From: Actinomycetes bacterium
Lineage (GTDB): Bacteria > Actinomycetota > Actinomycetes > Actinomycetales > Cellulomonadaceae
DNA length: 6,914 bases
Reading direction: 5' to 3'
Assembly: GCA_023425905.1 (NCBI GenBank)
Contig: JAFABT010000360.1
Location: 1 to 6,914, forward strand
Under the pieces are notes generated by a model. The model saw nothing but the letters and a program-made list of their open reading frames with translations. It did not search any database and was not told where the DNA came from. This document shows positions 1-5,399 of the stretch, in pieces. A program made the position numbers and the translations under genes. Numbering within the stretch: the stretch's first letter is position 1; every line of letters begins with the position of its first letter.

Positions 1-96
1 CCGGACGCGGTGCGGGCGCTCGCGCAGCGACGGTCGCGCAGCCTCGCGGTCCAGCACGCGCAGCGCCTCGTCGCCGCGTACGACACCGTCGCATGA
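1..96 (+). CDS. C-terminal end of an upstream gene (partial, unidentified)
   Basis: An open frame enters from the left edge and ends at the TGA at 94-96. It gives 31 residues ending in LVAAYDTVA, rich in Ala, Arg and Gln and probably helical. Nearly every codon ends in G or C, as in the confirmed genes downstream, which supports this frame as coding. The piece is too short to assign to a family. From context (DUF6493-like and SWIM genes downstream on the same strand) it could be another member of a MoxR/VWA/SWIM island, but nothing in these residues proves that. The 89-bp gap and a separate promoter before the next gene suggest it belongs to a different transcription unit or at least has an independent restart after it. 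Confidence 0.6.
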   Translation, partial: PDAVRALAQRRSRSLAVQHAQRLVAAYDTVA

Positions 97-97
97 T

Positions 98-167
98 CGG
101 CCGGTCGACCGAGGGCGCCAGCTGGACCGCCCGGCCGGCGCGGACGTGCCCCGGCCGGTGCTGGCCG
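98..167. repeat. GC-rich spacer with CCGGCCGG copies and a small hairpin
   Basis: The spacer between the upstream stop and the next promoter carries CGGCCGG at 98-104 and CCGGCCGG at 131-138 and 151-158, and a 10-bp palindrome CGGTCGACCG at 102-111. CGGCC at 152-156 can pair with GGCCG at 163-167 around a 6-base loop, which places that hairpin between about -34 and -19 of the leaderless start. It could be part of a terminator for the upstream gene or an operator. In DNA this GC-rich such short repeats also arise by chance, so no function is claimed. Confidence 0.25.
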
Positions 168-173
168 CCTCGG

Positions 174-185
174 TAGGCTCCGCGG
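174..185 (+). promoter_or_regulatory. Predicted leaderless promoter (TAGGCT -10 box)
   Basis: TAGGCT at 174-179 fits the actinobacterial TANNNT -10 consensus. Its last T lies at position -7 relative to the A of the ATG at 186, the classic spacing for transcription starting on the start codon itself. There is no good Shine-Dalgarno sequence before that ATG, which agrees with a leaderless mRNA. No convincing TTGACA-like -35 element is seen around 150-156, as is common for this promoter class. Confidence 0.55.
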
Positions 186-2777
186 ATGGACGCCTCGACG
201 CTCACGCAGGTCGCCGAGCAGGGGGACCCCGGCATCGTCCTCGACTGGGTGCTCGCGCTCGATGACGACGGGCGCGCCGAGGCGGCTCGGTGGTGGACGC
301 CGACGCTGTGGCACGCGGCGGACGGGCGACTCGACACCCCGCGCGACGTCGTCCGCACCGTCGAGCTCGCGCTCGCGGCGGCTCTCGTCCCGGAGCCCGA
401 ACGTGCGGTGCGCGTGTCCCGGTGGGACCAGCGGTGGCAGGGGCTCGCTATCGAACGCAACGCCGACACCGTGCGTCGTGTCGTCGAGCAGCGCGGCTCG
501 CAGTGGGCGCTCGCCTACGCCCACGCCCTCGCCGCGCTCCCGCTCGGTGCAGGTGTGATGCAGCAGGCGCAGTCGATCACGGCGGTCGCCCTACCGATCC
601 TCACCCGATCCGGGAGCGAGGTGCCCGGAGGGCCCGTGGCGGTCGGGTGGTGCTCGCTCGTCATGCGGGACGCCGTCACGCGGGCCCACGTCGGCGGCCA
701 CGGGCAGCAGGCGGATCACCGGTACGACGAACTCGCCCGGCACGTCGTACCGGCGTTCCGGGCCGCATCGGGGTGGCCGCACATGTTCTACGCCGCGCTC
801 GACACCGAGCGGGCGTTCGACCTGTGGCGCACGACCGAGGTCACCACCCCGCGGCTCTCCGAGGCGGTCGCGACACTCCTCGCCGACGGCGACCTCGACC
901 GCACCAGCCTCGTCGAGCGTGCGCTGCTCGCGCTTGCGAGGGACGAGCCGCCCTCGCACCAGGCGGTCTACGGGGAGGTGCTCCGCGGCTGCGGTGTCGA
1001 CGCAGACGACGCGCGTGCCCACGCCGACGTCATCGTCAACCTCGCCGCGACGGCGCCGAGCCAGGTGCTCGGCCTCCTTCTCCACCCTGTGCTCGCACTG
1101 GGGCCCGACGCCGGGGCGTACCTCGACGTCGGCCTCGTCGTCGCTGCGCGCAAGGAGAAGACGCACCGCAGGACGTTGCTCGCCGATGTCGCGTCGCGGC
1201 CCCTCACGGCGGCGACCGAGGAGATCCTCGAGGTGCTCGCCACTGACCCAGACCGGCAGATCTCGACGAAGGCGTCGACGGTGCTCGCCCGGCTTCGGAC
1301 TGCGGCCGGACGCCCGGGCCCGCCACCGGCCGCGACGGCGGGCACGACGAGCCCGCCCCCGACTGCGGTCGAGTGGGACGTCCCGGAGCGGGAGCTGCCC
1401 CGCGAACCGCTGCCCGAGCTGCCCGTCGATCCCGCCACCTACGCCGCGCTGCTCTCCCGCGTCACCCCGCTGCCCTGGCAGGTGTGGGGCGCGCTCGTCG
1501 TCGACCTCACCCGGCGACGCGCCGCCGTCGACCTCGCGGCGCTCGAGGCCCACCTCGACTCGGCGGCCCGGGCGCTTCCGCTCGAGGCCCACGTCGCGCT
1601 TGCCCACCTGCGGGGGGTCGCGCCGCGCGGCGGCTCTGGCTGGCGGCTGTACGACGGCTTCCTTCGCGAGGCGGCCGCCGATCTCGGGTCGTCGCTGCCG
1701 TTGCTCAGCACCCCGTCGTGGATGGACGGGTTCATTGCGCCGGCGGACCTCGAGCGCAGGCTCGCCGCGTCCGACGAGGTCGGCCCGTTCGACCTCGTCC
1801 TCGCCCTCCTCCGGCTCGACCTCACCGTGCCGGAGAGCGTCGATCGCTGGCGGGTTCCGGGGCCGCGCGTCGTCATCGACGGAGCGGTCCATGACGCCCA
1901 CGAGGTCGTCCGAGCCTGGGCGGCAGCTGGCGGAGTCCCCGTCCGCACGATTCACCTGCACGACGGGAAGGTCCGCGTCGCCGCGGTTGAGCCTCCGCTG
2001 CCGCGCGCGTTGCGCGACCACAGCGGGGTGGCGCAGCTGCTGGGCCCGATCGTCGTGACCGTGGGCGAGCGCCGCTACGGGGACACCTGCCCGGTCCGGA
2101 ACGTCCGCGACCTCCCGCTGTTCCTCACGCTCGCCCCAGACCAGACGGAGGCTGCGGCTGCCGTGCTCGCCAGCCCCGACGACCGGGCGTGGCTCCAGGG
2201 GCGGCTGCTCGACGTGCTCGCGTCTGCGGTGTTCGCCTCGGGGCGCGCAGCGGGACCGGCGGTGCACCTGACCCTCGCGCTCGCGCACGACACCGCCGAC
2301 CCCGAAGGGCGCGACGCCGTCGTCCGGGCGCTGAGGAACCTCGCCGCGACCCGCGCGATCGACCGGGCAGAGCTCGCCGCCCACGTCGGGGTCGTGCTCG
2401 ACAGCGGCTGGCTCTCCGTCGCCCGCGCGGTCAAGGCCTGGGAGGAGGCGCGTGCGTACGGTCTCGCCCGCTGGCTGTGGCCCTCCGCCCTGGTCGCGCT
2501 GCGGCACGGACTGTCTCGCGCCCGCCGGCCCGCCGCGCTCGCGGACCTCGTGCGCGTGCTCACGCCAGTCGTCGGTGCCGCCCGTGCGCACGGCGAGGTC
2601 GATGTTGTCCCGGTGGCCCTGCGGGAGGTCGCGAGCAGTCGGGCGCGGTCGGTGCTCGCAGAGGAGGCGCGACAGTACGTCGCGGCCGCAGAGACGGCTG
2701 CCGACACCACCGGCTGGCACGTAGATTCGGGTGAGGGGCGCGCCGTCCGCCCCGGCCACCGCCGAGGAGACCCATGA
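186..2777 (+). CDS. DUF6493-like helical-repeat protein of a SWIM/MoxR-type island
   Basis: An 863-residue soluble protein with no signal peptide or membrane segment. Residues 1-370 are Ala/Leu-rich helices. Around 231-330 the pattern (DGDLDRTSLVERALLALAR, then AHADVIVNLAA and a Leu-rich helix pair) resembles the HEAT-like region of DUF6493 proteins. A Pro/Thr/Ala-rich linker at about 372-396 separates a second half beginning WDVPERELPREPLPELP. The C-terminal part (about 633-840) again looks all-helical, with conserved-looking Trp/Arg positions such as WLWPSALVALRHGL. The family name is from memory of such proteins next to SWIM zinc-finger genes, not from a search. No catalytic motif is visible, so a scaffold or adaptor role is inference only. 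The start at 186 is favoured by the leaderless promoter. The stop overlaps the next start (ATGA, 2774-2777), which implies coupled translation with the SWIM gene. The last ~20 residues (GEGRAVRPGHRRGDP) look unlike the rest and may be a non-conserved tail read across the next gene's leader. Confidence 0.75.
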   Translation: MDASTLTQVAEQGDPGIVLDWVLALDDDGRAEAARWWTPTLWHAADGRLDTPRDVVRTVELALAAALVPEPERAVRVSRWDQRWQGLAIERNADTVRRVVEQRGSQWALAYAHALAALPLGAGVMQQAQSITAVALPILTRSGSEVPGGPVAVGWCSLVMRDAVTRAHVGGHGQQADHRYDELARHVVPAFRAASGWPHMFYAALDTERAFDLWRTTEVTTPRLSEAVATLLADGDLDRTSLVERALLALARDEPPSHQAVYGEVLRGCGVDADDARAHADVIVNLAATAPSQVLGLLLHPVLALGPDAGAYLDVGLVVAARKEKTHRRTLLADVASRPLTAATEEILEVLATDPDRQISTKASTVLARLRTAAGRPGPPPAATAGTTSPPPTAVEWDVPERELPREPLPELPVDPATYAALLSRVTPLPWQVWGALVVDLTRRRAAVDLAALEAHLDSAARALPLEAHVALAHLRGVAPRGGSGWRLYDGFLREAAADLGSSLPLLSTPSWMDGFIAPADLERRLAASDEVGPFDLVLALLRLDLTVPESVDRWRVPGPRVVIDGAVHDAHEVVRAWAAAGGVPVRTIHLHDGKVRVAAVEPPLPRALRDHSGVAQLLGPIVVTVGERRYGDTCPVRNVRDLPLFLTLAPDQTEAAAAVLASPDDRAWLQGRLLDVLASAVFASGRAAGPAVHLTLALAHDTADPEGRDAVVRALRNLAATRAIDRAELAAHVGVVLDSGWLSVARAVKAWEEARAYGLARWLWPSALVALRHGLSRARRPAALADLVRVLTPVVGAARAHGEVDVVPVALREVASSRARSVLAEEARQYVAAAETAADTTGWHVDSGEGRAVRPGHRRGDP
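2722..2727 (+). promoter_or_regulatory. Possible internal promoter for the SWIM gene (TAGATT)
   Basis: TAGATT lies inside the last codons of the upstream gene and matches TANNNT. Transcription would start near A2734 and give a ~40-base leader that contains the SD of the SWIM gene. No -35 element is evident. TA dinucleotides are scarce in this window, which makes the match somewhat notable, but it may be chance. Confidence 0.25.
2764..2770 (+). promoter_or_regulatory. Ribosome binding site of the SWIM gene
   Basis: GAGGAGA, with AGGAG at 2765-2769, sits four bases before the ATG at 2774. It is purine-rich and strongly complementary to the 16S tail. Together with the ATGA overlap it fixes the start at 2774 and points to translational coupling with the 863-residue protein. 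Confidence 0.7.
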
Positions 2778-4099
2778 CCGTGCTGCACGCCTACGCGCAG
2801 GAGTCGACGCTCCGTCTCGACGCCCCCGGCGGTCCCGACCTCACCCTCGCGACGGCACTAGGCCTCACTCCGGACGGCGTCGAGGAGCACCCGACGTTCT
2901 TCTCGGGGTTCGCCGCCCACCCTGACGTTCTCGCAGCCGGGCTCCTCGCCGTCGCCGACGTCGCGGCCGCGTCGTACGTCGAGCTGTCCGCGGCCTCGCG
3001 GAGCCTCGACCCCGTCGTCACGGCCTCCGGTGACCGGCTGCGCATGGAGTCCTTCTCGCGGTGCAACGGCGTGTACGCGCGCCTGGACCTGCTGAGCGAC
3101 GGCATCGACGCGGGCGACATCGGCTTCGGTACGACGAACGTCGACCTCAACGCCCCGTTGCGCGCCCAGCTCGCGGGGGTCGGTGGGGCCGAGCTCCTTC
3201 ACGTGAGCGTGGGCGCGGACCGGCTCGAGGTGGCGACCCTCGACGCCACCCACGTCGAGCGCAAGGTCGACCTGCCGTCGCGCTGGGTGCGGGGCTTCGC
3301 CGAGGTCCCCGGCGTCACGGCCGGGATGGCGCACGCCTTCGACGTCGATCGGATGGCGGCCATGCGGTTCGTCGGTTCCCTCACCCGGAGCGCGCCGGGC
3401 CCGTCGATCCATCTCGCGCCGAGCGCTCACGGGATCCGGTCCGTGGCATCGCCTGACCGGTGCGTCGTCCATGTCGCGGGGACGGCGCGACTGTCGGCCG
3501 CGCGCAGGGTCATGCGGCACACCCGGACCTTGCGCGCCTTCCGGCACGACTCCGACGCGAGCGCGTGGGTGTTCGAGATGGACGGTGCGCGGCTCACGCT
3601 CGCCCTCACCGGAGACCCGTACCGGGGATTCTCGGGCGAGGGTGCGCAGCTCGATGCGCTCGCGGCAGCGCACGCGGGTGACGACGCGAGGCTCGCAGAG
3701 CACCTCGCCTGGCAGCCCGTCGTCGACCCCGCGGCGCTCGCGACCGACTCGGGCCTGCCGCTGGCGCGGGTGCGTTCGGGGCTCGCGGTGCTCGGAGCGT
3801 CGGGGCGCGTCGGCTTCGACCTCACCGACGGCGCGTGGTTCCACCGGGAGCTCCCGTTCGACGAGGAGCGCGTCGTCCGGGACAACCCGAGGCTCGACAA
3901 GGCGCGACGGCTCGTCGAGTCGGGCGCGGTCGTGCGTGACGGCGACGGCTGGCGGGTGGGGGACGCGTCTCCGCGGTGGGTGCGGGATGTCGGCGGGGCC
4001 CGGGTGTGCACCTGCCCGTGGCAAGCCCGCCACGGTGGCAGTCGGGGACCGTGCGCGCACACCCTCGCAGTCGCGATCACGTGCGGGCAAAGGGGGTAG
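2774..4099 (+). CDS. SWIM zinc-finger family protein (YehQ-like)
   Basis: A 441-residue cytosolic protein. The C-terminus carries a SWIM motif CxC-x12-CxH: Cys412, Cys414, Cys427 and His429, with the typical CTCPW and GPCAHTLAV flanks. SWIM domains are zinc-chelating modules thought to bind nucleic acid or protein. Earlier blocks match what I recall of bacterial SWIM proteins of the E. coli YehQ group: FSRCNGVYARLDLL (94-107), FGTTNVDLN (118-126), LHVSVGADRLEVATLD (142-157) and ERKVDLPSRWVRGFAE (162-177). A stretch near 315-360 (DPAALATDSGLPLARVRSGLAVLGASGRVGFDL, given here in outline) looks like a small winged-helix fold, which is inference. The gene overlaps the upstream DUF6493-like gene by four bases, so the two products are likely made together and may interact. 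Related genes sit beside a MoxR AAA+ ATPase and a VWA protein in other genomes; neither is in this window. The biological role of this group is not established. Confidence 0.88.
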   Translation: MTVLHAYAQESTLRLDAPGGPDLTLATALGLTPDGVEEHPTFFSGFAAHPDVLAAGLLAVADVAAASYVELSAASRSLDPVVTASGDRLRMESFSRCNGVYARLDLLSDGIDAGDIGFGTTNVDLNAPLRAQLAGVGGAELLHVSVGADRLEVATLDATHVERKVDLPSRWVRGFAEVPGVTAGMAHAFDVDRMAAMRFVGSLTRSAPGPSIHLAPSAHGIRSVASPDRCVVHVAGTARLSAARRVMRHTRTLRAFRHDSDASAWVFEMDGARLTLALTGDPYRGFSGEGAQLDALAAAHAGDDARLAEHLAWQPVVDPAALATDSGLPLARVRSGLAVLGASGRVGFDLTDGAWFHRELPFDEERVVRDNPRLDKARRLVESGAVVRDGDGWRVGDASPRWVRDVGGARVCTCPWQARHGGSRGPCAHTLAVAITCGQRG

Positions 4100-4109
4100 C
4101 GGCTCTGCT

Positions 4110-4161
4110 CCCGGGCTGATCCGGGCGGCGCTCGGGGAGGTGTGCGGCCCCGCTGGGGACC
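4110..4161. terminator. Weak hairpins between convergent units
   Basis: CCCGG (4110-4114) can pair with CCGGG (4121-4125) around GCTGAT, and CCCC (4148-4151) with GGGG (4155-4158) around GCT, extended by two G-C pairs across a bulged A. Neither has a T-tract. They lie between the SWIM stop and the minus-strand lacI remnant, where a bidirectional terminator would be expected, but the stems are short for DNA of this GC content. Confidence 0.22.
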
Positions 4162-4479
4162 TCAGCCGCGCGGCGCTGCGACCGACTCGCGGAGGCGAAC
4201 CGGCATAGGGATGCGGTGGACGGCGTTCGGCGTCGGGCCCGTCGACGTGGCGGGGTCGGCCGTCACCATCGCGATGAGCAGCTCGACCGCTGTGCGGCCG
4301 AGCGCCTCGTGCGGGATCGCGAACGACGAGAGCCCGGGGCGGAGCCAGCTGGCCAGCGGGTAGTCGTCGAACGAGACGACGGAGACGTCGTCGGGCACGA
4401 CGAGGCCCGCCTCCTGCAGTGCCTGGTAGGCGCCGAACGCCAGTCGGTCGTCGAAGCAGATGAGGGCCTTGGGTCGGGG
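4162..4479 (-). pseudogene. LacI-family transcriptional repressor, C-terminal fragment
   Basis: Reading the minus strand toward the TGA at 4162-4164, the frame gives PKALICFDDRLAFGAYQALQ, then EAGLVVPDDVSVVSFDDYPL, then ASWLRPGLSSFAIPHEALGR and TAVELLIAM, ending RLRESVAAPRG. This is the hallmark end of a LacI/GalR sugar-binding domain: the P-x-A-[IL]-x-C-[FN]-x-D-R block, PDDVSVVSFDD, and the LSSFAIPHEALGRTAVELL helix. Such proteins are usually about 330-350 residues; here only ~100-105 remain. The N-terminal helix-turn-helix and the first two thirds of the effector domain are missing. Upstream of the Pro the frame turns into Arg/Thr/Gly-rich nonsense and meets a stop at 4519-4521. The fragment cannot bind DNA as a repressor. 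It abuts a sugar-permease remnant of opposite orientation, as expected if it once controlled a divergent uptake operon, probably the one that included sucP. Confidence 0.87.
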
Positions 4480-4482
4480 TCG
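4471..4482. other. Deletion junction between lacI and permease remnants
   Basis: LacI homology on the minus strand stops at about 4470-4479 and ABC-permease homology on the plus strand starts at about 4473-4482, so the two gene ends meet with no spacer. The junction lies on a tandem hexamer GGGTCG-GGGTCG (4471-4482), which could be the microhomology at which the ends were joined. The exact breakpoint cannot be fixed without an intact relative. It may be a real genomic deletion or an assembly join. Confidence 0.6.
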
Positions 4483-4544
4483 TGTTCCTCGTGTTCCAGC
4501 GGCAGTTCGTCTCCGCGCTCATGCAGGGAGCACTCAAGGGATGA
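4479..4544 (+). pseudogene. CUT1 sugar ABC transporter permease (MalG-type), last ~21 residues
   Basis: The plus-strand frame ending at TGA 4542-4544 reads VVFLVFQRQFVSALMQGALK followed by G and stop. This is the characteristic terminus of MalG-type carbohydrate permeases: a last membrane-helix end FLxFQRxFV, then GxxxGAxKG. A full permease is about 270-300 residues; everything else is gone, and the frame closes upstream at the TGA at 4461-4463. The stop overlaps the next ATG (ATGA, 4541-4544), a vestige of operon coupling to the hydrolase gene. Too short to function. It shows that the hydrolase and sucP once lay downstream of a sugar-uptake operon. Confidence 0.82.
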
Positions 4545-5374
4545 GCCCCACGACCACCACCTCCCGCCCGCCGTTCGACCCGGAGCTGGAGGCGGCGCTC
4601 CGCGCGCGGCAGCAGGACGTCGTCGTCTCGATGACGGCCGAGGAGATCCCGGCGGTGCGTGCCACGGCGTCGCCCCTCGACCCGTCGACGCTCACCGCGT
4701 CGGGTGAGCTCGAGCTCACCGAGCTCGTCGTCCCCGCGCCGCACGGCGACGTCACGGTCGTGCTGCTGCGACCCGTGGCGCGGACGGGCCCGCTGCCCGT
4801 GCTGTTCTTCCTCCACGGCGGCGGGCTCGTCACGGGCGACGCGTACTCGGACCTCCCCGCGATCTCGGAGCTGGCGCTCGCCACCGGGTGCGCCGTCGTG
4901 TCGACCGCGTACCGGCTCGCCCCCGAGCACCCGTTCCCGGCCGCGATCGACGACGCCTTCGGCGCGCTCACCTGGGTGCGCGACGCCGCACCCGGGCTCG
5001 GGCTCGACGCCGACCGCCTCGTCGCGACGGGCGTGAGTGCGGGTGGCGGGCTCGCAGCCGCGCTCGTGCACCACGCTCGGGCGCAGGGTGGACCGTCCTT
5101 CGCCGGACAGCTCCTCATCTGCCCGATGCTCGACGACCGCAACGCCACGACGTCCGCGCACCAGATGGCGGGTGCCGGGTCGTGGGACCGCACGGCGAAC
5201 CTCACCGCGTGGGCGGCCTACCTGGGCGACGCCGAGCTGCACGTGTGGCCCGGCGGCATCCACGCCTTCGACTTCTTCGAGCCTGGTGCGACGATGTCGA
5301 AGGACGCGCGTGCCGCACGGGTGCGCTGGCTCACGCGCCTGCTCGACCGCACCGGCCGCTGGCCGAATCTCCGA
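4541..5374 (+). pseudogene. Alpha/beta-hydrolase (HSL/acetyl-esterase type) with internal deletion and lost stop
   Basis: Start at ATG 4541, overlapping the permease stop, with AGGGAG at 4525-4530 as SD. Conserved family blocks are present: oxyanion-hole HGGG at residues 92-95, YRLAPEHPFPAAIDD at 124-138, nucleophile elbow GVSAG with Ser166, LICPMLDDRN at 192-201, SAHQMAGAGSWDRTANLTAW at 205-224, and the His241 block HVWPGGIHAFD. Residue 229-230 (GD) runs straight into AELHVWPGG. In relatives as I recall them about 50 residues lie between these blocks, including the SPYAAPAR segment and the strand bearing the catalytic acid (SAETFRDE-like). That segment is absent without a frame change, so the triad is incomplete. 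Homology ends near Arg273, yet no stop follows: the frame stays open to 5779, reading 380 bases of sucP out of frame as an Arg/Pro-rich tail. CGA at 5372-5374 is one transition from TGA and may be the lost stop. If translated, the product would probably be misfolded and inactive. The original substrate is unknown; a sugar-ester deacylase would suit the locus. Confidence 0.78.
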
Positions 5375-5388
5375 CCAGCCTCGTCTCC

Positions 5389-5394
5389 AAGGAG
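5389..5394 (+). promoter_or_regulatory. Ribosome binding site of sucrose phosphorylase
   Basis: AAGGAG lies five bases before GTG 5400. It selects this GTG over the other in-frame codons upstream, because protein homology also begins just after it (QLITYADRL at residues 7-15). Confidence 0.82.
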
Positions 5395-5399
5395 CCACC

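Noticed and set aside
591..2759. Long minus-strand open frame (722 codons) opposite the DUF6493-like gene
   Set aside because: Its product is a low-complexity Arg/Gly/Glu/Asp-rich string with no recognisable domain. Long antisense frames are expected opposite real genes at this GC content, and the plus-strand gene has a promoter, coupling and family features.
4162..4398. A small standalone 78-residue protein starting at GTG 4398
   Set aside because: The LacI homology continues without a break upstream of that codon to about 4470-4479, so it is an internal Val of a truncated repressor, not a start.
4460..4540. Earlier GTG start for the hydrolase at 4460
   Set aside because: Residues before Met 4541 have no family similarity and overlap the permease and lacI remnants. 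The ATG at 4541 has the ATGA coupling and an upstream SD.
5037..5399. N-terminal extension of sucrose phosphorylase in the open frame upstream of GTG 5400
   Set aside because: The extension is an Arg/Ser/Pro-rich out-of-frame reading of the hydrolase gene. The SD at 5389-5394 and the start of family homology both place the start at 5400.
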